This document shows, in pieces, positions 19,375 to 29,318 of a stretch of DNA of 64,000 nucleotides (the stretch's first letter is position 1; each line of letters starts with the position of its first letter). Origin of the DNA: Geminicoccaceae bacterium (GTDB lineage: Bacteria > Pseudomonadota > Alphaproteobacteria > Geminicoccales > Geminicoccaceae); NCBI GenBank assembly GCA_028285265.1, contig JANQPX010000018.1, forward strand, positions 124,001 to 188,000, in the 5' to 3' direction. Position numbers and translations under genes: made by a program. The notes under the pieces were generated by a model, which had not been told where the DNA came from, did not search any database, and was given only the letters and a program-made list of their open reading frames with translations.

Positions 19375-20751
19375 TTGAACCCCCAGAATACAAGCAAAGT
19401 CGACGCTATATCCGATAACACGCCCGAAGATCGCACCTCAGCGCCCTCGCTGACTAAGGGTTCGATCTTAGGACATATAGCTCGTCTATCCGTGCCTGCA
19501 TCGATGGGTATGCTGTTCAATACGTTCTACAATTTGACCGATTTTTGGTTCGCTGGGTTACTCTCTGATCAGGCACTGGCGGGCATGTCGATCGCAGGCA
19601 GTGTCTTCTTCTTACTCCTGGCGATTGGCATTGGAATCCAAACCGGGACATCCGCAATCGTTGCGCCTGAGGTGGGTCGCAATCGATTGAGCGATGTCGC
19701 CGTTTGGATCGATCAGGCCTTCGGCCTTGGCATTCTTTTGAGCCTTATCACGATGGCAGCCGGCTGGTTCTTGGCCGACGATTTGGTGCTGCTGCTCGGC
19801 GCCGAACCTAGTATCGCACCTTTGGCGAATACCTACCTGACCGTCACACTGGCGGGCACCGCAGCCTTTGTCTTGTCGTTTGCCGCGGCAGGCGCACTTA
19901 TGGCCCTGGGGGATACAGCATCCAATCGGAATGCGTTGGTTGTCGGATTCTTTTTGAATTTTGTGCTCAATCCACTGCTGATGTTTGGCTTCGGTCTCGG
20001 GATAGCGGGCCTTGCTCTTGCAACGGTTCTCATCAAGGCAGGGACAGCGGCTTATTTGTTTTGGGTTTTGGCGCGACGTCTCGGCCGCTGGAACAAGCCG
20101 CGTGCCGACTTGATACGTTGGTGGCATCTGCTGCAACAGGTTTTGCCGGCCAGCATGAATATGTTGACCATCATTCTTGGAGGGTTCGTCTCCGTTGCGC
20201 TGGTTGGGCGTTTTGGCAGCGAGCACGTTGCTGGCTATGCCGTCGGCTTGAGACTCGAGCAAGTCTTGCTCTTGCCAGCCCTAGGTTTGAATAGTGCCGT
20301 GATGGCAATAGCGGGACAAAACTTCGGCGCGGGGAACGGATCGCGCGTGGCCGAAACCTACGATAGAGGTTTGCAGATTGGGCTGCTTATGGCAGCTATT
20401 TCGATCCCCATCATGGTCTTTTTCTCACCATTGATGCTTGGATTTTTCGCGGAAAGCCAAACGATTCGCGATACGGGCGCTGCCTATTTGAGGATCGACG
20501 CCATCGCCTTTTATGGCTACGTCGTGATCTTCCTGAGCGTCGCTTTGCTCCAATCCATCAAACAGCCTCTCTTCCCGATGGCTTTGGGGATCGCAAGGCA
20601 GCTCGTTGTTCCTGCAACGATCAACTACCTGCTCATTGTGGTCTGGGGTTACCCGATGATGGCGATCTTTTACACGATCGTCATCGTCGTGGTCATAAGC
20701 GCTATTGTTGCCCATCTCTATACGAGGCATCAGTTGCGCTTGTTGAGCTGA
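19375..20751 (+). CDS. MATE family efflux transporter
   Basis: 12-TM style protein: LSVPASMGMLFNTFYNLTDFWFAGLLSDQALAGMSIAGSVFFLLLAIGIGIQTGTSAIVA. Confidence 0.92.
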   Translation: MNPQNTSKVDAISDNTPEDRTSAPSLTKGSILGHIARLSVPASMGMLFNTFYNLTDFWFAGLLSDQALAGMSIAGSVFFLLLAIGIGIQTGTSAIVAPEVGRNRLSDVAVWIDQAFGLGILLSLITMAAGWFLADDLVLLLGAEPSIAPLANTYLTVTLAGTAAFVLSFAAAGALMALGDTASNRNALVVGFFLNFVLNPLLMFGFGLGIAGLALATVLIKAGTAAYLFWVLARRLGRWNKPRADLIRWWHLLQQVLPASMNMLTIILGGFVSVALVGRFGSEHVAGYAVGLRLEQVLLLPALGLNSAVMAIAGQNFGAGNGSRVAETYDRGLQIGLLMAAISIPIMVFFSPLMLGFFAESQTIRDTGAAYLRIDAIAFYGYVVIFLSVALLQSIKQPLFPMALGIARQLVVPATINYLLIVVWGYPMMAIFYTIVIVVVISAIVAHLYTRHQLRLLS

Positions 20752-20815
20752 CGGGTGAGCGAACACGAGAGTTCGACGATAGCCTGGCGATCACCATCTT
20801 GTGTCAAGGCGTTAG

Positions 20816-20864
20816 GAAGCCAGCCTGAACGATGCAGGGGGACGCAACAGTTCAGGCTGGCTTC
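20816..20864. terminator. Long stem-loop between convergent MATE and MCP genes (bidirectional terminator candidate)
   Basis: GAAGCCAGCCTGAAC (20816-20830) / GTTCAGGCTGGCTTC (20850-20864), perfect 15-bp arms with 19-nt loop. Confidence 0.55.
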
Positions 20865-20998
20865 TCCGTCTAGGCCACGACCAAACCTAGTGATGAATTG
20901 TTAAAGAAAGGTTGCCTGACACACACCAGGTCGTGGGCCTGTTACGTACCTCCATCGTCGATCGAAAGAGACCCAAAGGGCATGTTCGTCCGGATCGG

Positions 20999-23900
20999 CT
21001 ATGCTGCGACATTCGCGTTGTCCGACGCGCGTGCCGAAGCACGTGATGTCGCTTCAACCGACGTTTGCGATTCGGTCCCTTCGGTTTGAAAATAAGCCAT
21101 GAGTGTCTTGAGCTTGATCGACTGATCGCTCAACGCACGAGCAGCAGCCGTGCTCTCCTCAACAAGCGCTGAATTCTGCTGTGTCATCTCATCCATGCTA
21201 CCAATGGATCGACTAATTTCTTGAACGCCGTTGGCCTGTTCTTGGGAAGCGCTCGCGATATCACGAACGATAGCGGTCGCTTTATTAATGGCTTCAACAA
21301 TGTCGCCAAGAGCCTCGCCGGTTTCATTGACCAGCTGCACACCCCCATTCACTTGGACATTACTACTTTGAATGAGCACCTTAATGTCTGAGGACGCTTG
21401 CGCCGACCGCTGAGCAAGTTGGCGAACCTCTTGCGCCACAACCGCGAATCCCTTGCCTGCCTCCCCTGCCCGAGCAGCTTCTACACTTGCATTGAGCGCC
21501 AGCAGGTTTGTTTGAAAGGCAATCTCGTCGATAACGCCGATGATGTCGCTTATCTCCTTGGCCGAGCCCTCGATACCTGTCATCGCTTCGACAGCCCGCT
21601 TCACAATACTGCCACCAGCTTCGGCCGCCTGACTCGCAGCAGCTGCCAACGCATTGGCTTCATTGGCATTCTCTGCATTCTGCTTAACGGTGGCTGCAAG
21701 TTCGTGGGTTGATGCCGCCGTCTCTTCGAGATTGGCTGCTGCGCGTTCGGTGCGCTCGGAAAGATCACTGGTGCCGCTGCTTATCTCTTGGGCGGCATTG
21801 CCAACTTCACCGGTTGCCATTTGAATCTGTGCGACGACGTCACCAAGCTGATCAGCGGTCTGGTTGGCGTTTTCTTTAAGTTCGGCGAGAGAGCCTTCAT
21901 AGTTCTTGTGGATGCGCCGCGTAAGATCGCCTTTTGCCAATGATGCAAGCATCTGTCCAAGATCAGATGTTGCACCATCGACCAATTCTGCCAAATGATT
22001 GATGCCAGCTGCGAGGTCGGCCATGGTGCCTTCGACGCCTTTGGTCTCGACTCGCTTTGAGAAGTCGCCAGCATTCGCTGCATTGACAACCGAGCCAATC
22101 GCCTGCCTGAGCTGACGTTCATCGGTCTCATCTTGCCATTGCAGGACGGAACCAAGTCGTCGATCATCTGGCCCCCTAACCGGACTCGCCGCAAAGGAGA
22201 GGTAACGATTGCCGATCGTCAAGGATTGGCGGCAGGGTCCATCGAGTTGTTCGATCGTTGTCTTGAAATCACTATTTGAGTGATAGACAAAATCCAGCCC
22301 CCGACCGACAAGATAGTATGGATCAAAGTCCGGTACTTCCTTTCTGATGTCGGCTTGGGCCGTCATGAGCATCTGCGTGAGGCGCTCGTTGACATAAATG
22401 ACTTGATGCCTTTCGTCCGTCACCAAAACGGGTGAATCAGCGCTATCAAGCGCGAGTTTAATGCGCGTCGCCTCGATCGCCTGTTCATGGATGATACCCA
22501 GCGAACGCGCGAGTGCGCCGAGTTCGTCATTGCGGTCCGAACCTGACAAGACGACGTTCTCGCCCCGCGCCAAACGACCAACACTACGGCTGATCTCACG
22601 AAGAGGTTTGACAATGTTCGGTCCGACGTAGAGCGTCACCACGGCACCGGCAATGGCCAAGGAGCAAAGCGATAGGATGGCTAAAAGCCATCGGCCGTTG
22701 GTGATCGCTGCTTGGACAGCATCGCTACTATTGTGGACATCGGTATAGGCCAACCCAACAACTTCATTGACGGCCTGGGTTAGCCGGTCGGCAATGTCGG
22801 CCGTTAGTTCGACATCGGCTTGCTGCCTTCGCCAGATATCGAGTTCGGCGCTTCGCATCTCGACGACCGCTTCTGATCCCGCTGTCCTTGCTAACAACGG
22901 CTCCAGCCGTCCGCTAAGCTCCTGTTGCGCCTCTTCGGTCAGCCGGAGCATGCCCCGATAGACCTCAAGATGTTCGGTCGCGGCGTTGATCTGCTCGACG
23001 AGCGGTCCCAGTGCCGCATCATCCTGCTCCATGGATGCCTGATGCAGCAGACCAGCGAGCCAATTTGCATCCGCAGCGATGCCGAGCAGCCCTTGAAGAT
23101 TGCCGACGGAGTGATCAATCAGCTGATTGATTGTTTTAGCATTATCGGTAACCGCCGATTCGCTAAGAATGATGAGATCGAAACTTGCTTCGTCGACGAT
23201 GGGCGCCAGGAGATGCAGGATCGCCTCTCGAGGCCCATAAACACGCCTCGCCCAATCCAGTGGATCGATGTGCTTATCATCGCCACGTTTGAACGAGCTC
23301 TGTCGAGACGCAAAAATGCCATCCGGACCATCGCCTAACGCCGTGAGGGCGAGGACAGGTTCGTCCAGCGTCGTGATCGTGCCGTCTTCATTCAGAATCG
23401 CCAATTGTTCGTCAACACCGGCCTTAGCAGCCTCGAATCGATCGGCAGCCGCCGCAAGGGTGCCCTGATCTTGGGCAACCGCAGCTTCAATCAAGATACT
23501 CGCTAAAAGATTGACTTCAGCTTTTAGCGTCAATGCAGACTGTAAGCGATTAACGCCGTCGGTCATGAGCGATTCGATTTGGTTGCCTAGGCTATCTGTC
23601 GTGCTTTCGGTTTCGATGACGAGTTCAAAGCTGGCATCATCGATCTGGGGAACGAGCCAATTTGTCAGATTGCTATGGTCTTCGGTAATGGTTGCAATCG
23701 TGACGTCCCGTTGATCGGCCGCTTGGAGCCGCTCGAGAACATGGTCAGAGAGACCTTGAAGAGCGTTAAAGAGGTCGCGCTTAAGCGTCTGGATCGCAAC
23801 GATCTTTGCTTCTGGAATCGCGGACTCAGCCATGCCATCGAGGATTTTTTGCATATCCTCATTATAACTTTGGATCTCGGCCGTTGCGGCGGCATGATGG

Positions 23901-24145
23901 GCTTGGTTCGAAGCACTTGCCATGGTCGACGCAGACGAGCGCAAGGCCGTCGCTTGCTCGACCATATGAAATGCGTTTGCCATGGCGGGAACGCTTTCTT
24001 CGCTCACTTTGAGCGAAGCAGACTCAATACTGTCGTAGGAGAGAATACCGACGCCTCCGGCAAGGACTGTGGTCAGCGCAACCAGTCCGAAGGACAGCAT
24101 CAGGCGCCCCTTAATGCCGAGGCCCTTTTTGTTGCTGCTTGTCAT
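20999..24145 (-). CDS. Methyl-accepting chemotaxis protein with TorS-like duplicated sensor region, HAMP, PAS and MA domains
   Basis: MCP hallmark EIAFQTNLLALNASVEAARAGEAGKGFAVVAQEVRQLAQRSA; HAMP PLREISRSVGRLARGE; PAS VLVTDERHQVIYVNERL; long N-terminal periplasmic helical region. Confidence 0.95.
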   Translation of the reverse strand: MTSSNKKGLGIKGRLMLSFGLVALTTVLAGGVGILSYDSIESASLKVSEESVPAMANAFHMVEQATALRSSASTMASASNQAHHAAATAEIQSYNEDMQKILDGMAESAIPEAKIVAIQTLKRDLFNALQGLSDHVLERLQAADQRDVTIATITEDHSNLTNWLVPQIDDASFELVIETESTTDSLGNQIESLMTDGVNRLQSALTLKAEVNLLASILIEAAVAQDQGTLAAAADRFEAAKAGVDEQLAILNEDGTITTLDEPVLALTALGDGPDGIFASRQSSFKRGDDKHIDPLDWARRVYGPREAILHLLAPIVDEASFDLIILSESAVTDNAKTINQLIDHSVGNLQGLLGIAADANWLAGLLHQASMEQDDAALGPLVEQINAATEHLEVYRGMLRLTEEAQQELSGRLEPLLARTAGSEAVVEMRSAELDIWRRQQADVELTADIADRLTQAVNEVVGLAYTDVHNSSDAVQAAITNGRWLLAILSLCSLAIAGAVVTLYVGPNIVKPLREISRSVGRLARGENVVLSGSDRNDELGALARSLGIIHEQAIEATRIKLALDSADSPVLVTDERHQVIYVNERLTQMLMTAQADIRKEVPDFDPYYLVGRGLDFVYHSNSDFKTTIEQLDGPCRQSLTIGNRYLSFAASPVRGPDDRRLGSVLQWQDETDERQLRQAIGSVVNAANAGDFSKRVETKGVEGTMADLAAGINHLAELVDGATSDLGQMLASLAKGDLTRRIHKNYEGSLAELKENANQTADQLGDVVAQIQMATGEVGNAAQEISSGTSDLSERTERAAANLEETAASTHELAATVKQNAENANEANALAAAASQAAEAGGSIVKRAVEAMTGIEGSAKEISDIIGVIDEIAFQTNLLALNASVEAARAGEAGKGFAVVAQEVRQLAQRSAQASSDIKVLIQSSNVQVNGGVQLVNETGEALGDIVEAINKATAIVRDIASASQEQANGVQEISRSIGSMDEMTQQNSALVEESTAAARALSDQSIKLKTLMAYFQTEGTESQTSVEATSRASARASDNANVAA

Positions 24146-24246
24146 CGCTTCTAAACCTTTATCCCAATGGCAATGCCGTTGAAGTCCGACCCATCGAATT
24201 CAGAAAATCTGGCAGATGATGGCACGTGACCAAATAAGACTGTTAA

Positions 24247-24280
24247 AACCCGCCCCGGTCTTAATCTGCCGAGGCGGGTT
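24247..24280 (-). terminator. Rho-independent terminator of the binding-protein gene
   Basis: On the minus strand AACCCGCC...GGCGGGTTTTAAC; GC-rich hairpin followed by TTTT just after the stop of the 24286-25461 CDS. Confidence 0.7.
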
Positions 24281-24285
24281 CTAAA

Positions 24286-25461
24286 TCAGCTGGTTGGGCT
24301 CAAACGATCGACGGCACGGAAGCTTCCGTCGGACTGGATAACGGTCAAGAAGACCTGATCCGATCCCTGATTGTCGTCAGGACCGAAGGCCAACTGGACG
24401 CCGCCCAAAGAGAACTGGCCAAGATTGGCGACTGTCTTCAAGAAGTTGGCTCGAGTGAAGCTGCCGCCCATCTTCTCAAGGGCCATAACGGTGAGACGAC
24501 CGACCAAATAGCCTTCGAGGGAGACAAAACCCGGTTCGGCATTGCCATCGACAGCGCGGAGCGCATCTTGATACTGCGCCACGGCCGGGATCGATCGATC
24601 CCAAGGAAATGGCACGACCTGCGTTATGACCACGCCAGTACCGTCATCTCCAAGCTCTTTGGCGAGTGCCTTTGAACCGACAAACGAGATATTGACGAAG
24701 GTCGCATCAATACCGGTCTTTTTGGCGAGCTTGATAAATGCGGCAATCGGCTTGTAGGCGCCGACCATGACAACGGAGTCCGGCTTCGCTTTGCGAATCT
24801 TGAGCACAGCGGATTTGACGGCGGTGGTATTGCGCTTGTAGGTGCCCTCAGCGACTAACGACATGCCGCGCTTTTCCAGGGCCTTGGTTACGCCGGCAAG
24901 ACCGACACGACCAAAGGAGTCGTCCTGATAAAGGATGGCGATACGTTTGTGTCCCAGATCCTCGGTGAGGTGCTTGACCCAAGCCTCAGTCTCCTGCCCG
25001 TAGGTCGCACGATAATTGACGATGTTGCCGTGGCTAGCGTCTCGGAGAAAACCAGCACCAGTGAATGGGCCGATGAAGGGAACTTTGGCATCGGTTGCGA
25101 TCGGCTGGACTGCCTTCGATGTTGGCGTGCCAACTTCGCCGATGAGGGCAAAGACGTTATCCTGATCGATCAACTTTCTGGTGTTGTCGATCGCTCGATC
25201 TGGCTCATAACCGTCGTCATAGCTCTTGAGCTCAAGCTTGCGCCCGGCCACACCGCCATTGCGATTGGCTTCCTCAAAGGCGGCCAGAATGCCAGCCTGC
25301 ATACCTTGTCCAAGAGCGGAAGCGGGACCGCCAAGCGCGGTCGATTGGCCAAACAGGATCTTATCATTCGTAACGCCTGGCTCGGCTGCTGCTGTATTGG
25401 CAGCAACGCATGCGAGCATCGCTGCGAATGGCACAGCGATTAACTTAGACTTCGGCAGCAT
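24286..25461 (-). CDS. ABC-type periplasmic binding protein (LivK-like, Peripla_BP_6), orphan
   Basis: MLPKSKLIAVPFAAMLACVAANTAAAEPGVTNDKILFGQSTALGGPASALGQGMQAGILAAFEEANRNGGVAGRKLEL; no permease or ATPase nearby. Confidence 0.92.
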   Translation of the reverse strand: MLPKSKLIAVPFAAMLACVAANTAAAEPGVTNDKILFGQSTALGGPASALGQGMQAGILAAFEEANRNGGVAGRKLELKSYDDGYEPDRAIDNTRKLIDQDNVFALIGEVGTPTSKAVQPIATDAKVPFIGPFTGAGFLRDASHGNIVNYRATYGQETEAWVKHLTEDLGHKRIAILYQDDSFGRVGLAGVTKALEKRGMSLVAEGTYKRNTTAVKSAVLKIRKAKPDSVVMVGAYKPIAAFIKLAKKTGIDATFVNISFVGSKALAKELGDDGTGVVITQVVPFPWDRSIPAVAQYQDALRAVDGNAEPGFVSLEGYLVGRLTVMALEKMGGSFTRANFLKTVANLGQFSLGGVQLAFGPDDNQGSDQVFLTVIQSDGSFRAVDRLSPTS

Positions 25462-25617
25462 GGGTTCCCTTTCGGTTGAAGGTGGCTGAGTCTGCTATAC
25501 AGAAAAGCCATTCAGGAAAGGTGAATCCCACGCTTCCAAGTTCGCGTCTTTGTTAAGATTCCAGCAACCTAAAAGCAATAGATTGACATCTTGATTGTCG
25601 CGACCGGATTCTCATGA

Positions 25618-28042
25618 GTGGCTATGAGCGTTAAAGGTGTTATTGGCAGGCTTGGCCGTGCGATTGGTGCAGAAACACGACTGCTCGTCTCCTTTTTGAC
25701 GATCGCCGCTGCGGCCCTAGTCGCGGGCGGGGCAGGTCTCTTGTCGTTCGAGCGCATTGAGTCGAATTTTGAGCAATTCGCCGAGCAACGCGTTCCTGCA
25801 CTTGCCGATGCCTTGCTCATGGTTGAGCAGGCGGCGGCCGTCAATGCGCTTACATCCACACTTGCAGCAACGACGGATGACGCTGAGTATAAACTTGCGC
25901 AACAACGGGCTGAGGTCCATCGCCTGAAAGTCCGGCAAACCCTCGATAGCTTGTCAGCAAAAGGGCTCGACCAAGCGACATTGGCCAGCGTGGAGACGCT
26001 CTACGTCGACCTATTTAATGCACTGAGCGATCTCGAGCACCTCGTCGGGGATCGGCTGGAGATGGCCGCAGAGAGGCGGTCGCTCGTCGTTGAGACCAGG
26101 AAGGACCACCAAGCACTCTCCACCTGGCTAACGCCAAAGATTGATGATGCCAACTTCGACCTTGTTATTCATACGGAAGACGCTACCGCGAATCTGGGAG
26201 ATCAGCTTGAGGCATTGATGAGGGCAGGTGTCGATCGGCTGAACACTCTGCTTAGGCTCAGGTCCTATATTGATGAACTGACAGCAGTCCTGGTTCAGGC
26301 TTCGATCGCCGACGATCGTGAAGCGCTCAGGGTGCAAGAGGACACCTTCGGTACGATCCTTGAAAGCACGAAAACGATCACGAGCAAGTTTGGCCAGACT
26401 GTCTTACCTGAGGCGATCGAACGCGACATCGCATCACTTGCGATGCTCGGCATTGGGGATGACAGCGTCTTTCGAAAGCGCGATGCTATCTTGGATCGCG
26501 GTGCTACCAGCCCCCAGACGAATGACACGACAAAGCCCGACACCCTCCTACTTACAGTCGAGCGGCTTCGAAATGGAGCCCTTGGCCGGCTTGAGCCATT
26601 GATCACGTCAGCGCGCACTGACTTGATCAAGCTCAACGAGAGCGCCGTCGATGGTGCCTCTCTGAGGATTAACGGGCTCATCGAAGACTCCGTCATTGAA
26701 GTCACGTCGTATCTGAGCATCGCATCGGAGAGTAACTGGCTTGCGGGTCTATTACGTCAAGCCGCGGCCGAGCTCGATTCTGCGGCTCTCGGGCCTCTGG
26801 CCGAGGAAATCGAAACTGCTGTTCTGCACTTGATTGACATCAAGCGGGCGCTCGACCTCCCGGAGGCGACGGAGAACGATCTCGAACAGCATCTGCAGCC
26901 GCTGTTTGCCCAAGCCATCGGCGATGAGAGCCTAATTGCACGTCGCCGTGTCGAGCTGAAACTGCAGGAGATGCTCGAGCGTGCTGTAACGCTGACGCAT
27001 GATATCTCCCTAATTTTTACAAATGAAATCAATCATCTCGTCGATGAAACGCGCGCCGATGTCGTCGCTGAGAATACGTCGGTCAGTTCTGCGATTACGC
27101 AAGGTCGCTGGGTTCTTTTAGCCTTGTTGGCCACCGTTTTGACGATCACTGCATCGATCGTCTTGAGAGAGCGGATGTACCGACAAAGGCTTGAGGCGTC
27201 GGCAAATGAACTAAGGCGCCATCATGATCATCTGCAAGACTTGGTCGAGGAGCGCACGAAGACGATTACCGATCAGGCCGAAGAGCTTCAACATGCACTG
27301 GACGCTGAGAAAAAACTGACGGGGCTACAGCGCCAGTTCGTATCCATGGTTTGCCATGAGTTCCGCACGCCTCTTGCCATTATTGATGGCACGGCGCAAC
27401 GCCTCATACGACGCCAGAACAAAATTCCTCCAGAGGGTCAGAAGGATCGCTTAGGGAAGATCAGAACGGCCGTCATTAGGCTGACAGATCTGATGGAGAG
27501 CGTCTTGAGCGCCGCCCGTTTGGAAGCCGGCAGCATCACGTTTGAGCCGGCACCGTGCGATCTCGCCGGTATGATACGGGAAGTTGCCGACAACCATATG
27601 GAGGTCTACCCGAGCCATAAGATCATCGTTGATACAGACCAATTGCCCGACAGCTTCTTTGGCGACGTCAAGCTTCTTCGGCAGGTCATTTCGAACCTGA
27701 TGTCAAACGCCATCAAATACTCACCTGAAGGTGAGCGGATCTGGGTCCTCTGCTCGCCGAACTGACGTCGGACATATCAAAATCGATATCCGCGATGAAG
27801 GTGTCGGCATTCCTAGCGAAGAACTCGATAACCTGTTCGTCCGTTTTTTCCGGGCGAGCACGTCGACCGGCATCGCCGGCACCGGCATCGGACTCCACTT
27901 GGTCAAGACCCTGGTTGATTTGCATGACGGCAAGGTCAATGTTGCGAGTACCGTCGGGATCGGCACCACCTTCTCGATAACCCTTCCTGACACCAGCTCA
28001 CGCGAAAAGCCACCGGATAACCTGACATCCAAAGCTGCCTAA
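25618..28042 (+). pseudogene. Sensor histidine kinase, frameshifted within the HATPase domain
   Basis: ORF 25618-27765 carries a sensor region and HisKA (VCHEFRTPLAIIDGTAQRL) and stops after YSPEGERIWVLCSPN; ORF 27731-28042 continues in the next frame with ...IKIDIRDEGVGIPSEELDNLFVRFFRASTSTGIAGTGIGLHLVKTLVDLHDGKV. Removing one C at 27747/27748 restores IWV-SARRTDVGHIKIDIRDEGVGIP. Confidence 0.85.
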
Positions 28043-28281
28043 CCTCGTTCGATCATCCCTATTCTCCGCACCTCGAGGCCTTAGCTCCTCATCACTGGAA
28101 GGGCCTGCTTCGACAGAAAGACAGATGTCGCGGCATCTGTTACCGAACAAACGCCTGAACGGCTCTATGGCTCTTCCTAGTAGCCGTGCTTTCATCGTCA
28201 GTGAGACGCCTTCGATCTAGCGAGCGTCAATCGGGCGCCGACTAGAACCGCGCATTGACAGGCCCGGTTACCCGCAGCTAA

Positions 28282-28297
28282 ATAACTAAATAGTTAC
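28282..28297. promoter_or_regulatory. Putative TetR-type operator, site 1
   Basis: ATAACTA-AA-TAGTTAC, 7-2-7 inverted repeat; one of six similar copies. Confidence 0.6.
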
Positions 28298-28626
28298 TTA
28301 TGAAGATGATAGAATTCCGTCCGGCAGGAAGGATCGTTTGCGTGCATTGTTATCCTTTGTCGCCATGCCCATCGGGTCCTGTTGAGTGGCCGGTCCTGCG
28401 CGAGCGAAGCACAAGCCCCTTATCTTTCATTGGTGGACCTCCGACGGCGAACCTGAGGCTGCCACGAGCACCGAACAAGCAGCCGTTGTGCTGCGAATTG
28501 CCCATGGCAAATTGGCCCGCCGGTCTGCATGTCAGCCTTCCAGGTCTATCCGCCTTTGGTTCGGGAACTAGCGATGCGGCAGGGCATGCTGCCGCTTCCC
28601 TTTTGATGTCAAGGAGAGGAAATAGG

Positions 28627-28950
28627 ATGTCCGAAACGACAATGCTTCGTCACGTCGTCATGTTTGGATTCAAGGATGGCACGTCGGCAGCCGAAATCGA
28701 CGAGATCGTTCGCCGATTTGCTGGGTTGAAGGATGAAGTGCCAGATATCGAGGCCTTCGAATACGGCGAAAACAACAGCCCAGAAGGACTAAACGACGGG
28801 CTTAGCCATTGCTTCCTCTTAACCTTTCCTTCCACACAAGCGCGCGATGCCTATCTGCCACATCCCAGGCACAAGGCGTTTGCAGATTGGGTCGGCCAGT
28901 GGGTGGCAAAGGTTGTCGTGGTCGACTATTGGGCAGGGGACGGATCTTAA
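28627..28950 (+). CDS. Dabb family (stress-responsive alpha/beta barrel) protein
   Basis: MSETTMLRHVVMFGFKDGTSAAEIDEIVRRFAGLKDEVPDIEAFEYGENNSPEGLNDGLSHCFLLTFPS...YLPHPRHKAFADWV; AGGAGAG Shine-Dalgarno-like sequence upstream of 28627. Confidence 0.88.
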   Translation: MSETTMLRHVVMFGFKDGTSAAEIDEIVRRFAGLKDEVPDIEAFEYGENNSPEGLNDGLSHCFLLTFPSTQARDAYLPHPRHKAFADWVGQWVAKVVVVDYWAGDGS

Positions 28951-28983
28951 GCCCCCGCCGTTCCAGCTGCCGCAGACGGTCTT

Positions 28984-29240
28984 GATCACGTCGACTTCAC
29001 GGTGTCCGACATCGATAAGGCGGTTCGGTCCGTTGAAGCATGATCGGCTGCATCAAAGGTTTTTACTGGACGTTTCGATGTCGACGATGACTTGATAGCC
29101 GAGCAACGCGGTTCGAAGCCGACATTGCATCTTAAGGACCACGTGGTTCTATGCTGTGGCAACGATGCGACCATCGAGCTTCTCAAACATTTCGGCAATA
29201 AGGATGAGGGATTCGCCGTCCATCCCATACCGTTTTGAAT
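28984..29240 (+). pseudogene. Degenerate VOC/glyoxalase-family gene remnant
   Basis: CTTGATCACGTCGACTTCACGGTG... translates LDHVDFTVSDIDKAVRS, a typical VOC N-terminus, followed by stop codons; a downstream frame reads GRFDVDDDLIAEQRGSKPTLHLKDHVVLCCGNDATIELLKHFGNKDEGFAVHPIPF*. Confidence 0.4.
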
Positions 29241-29318
29241 GGCTACCGCACCCATAGCTGCCCTCTCGTTCCGGGACGCCGATCGGCGTAGGTGCCGGCA
29301 CGACCGTACCGCCTCCCC

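Noticed and set aside
19612-20262. 216-aa minus-strand ORF
   Set aside because: Antisense to the MATE transporter; composition typical of reverse-complement membrane protein.
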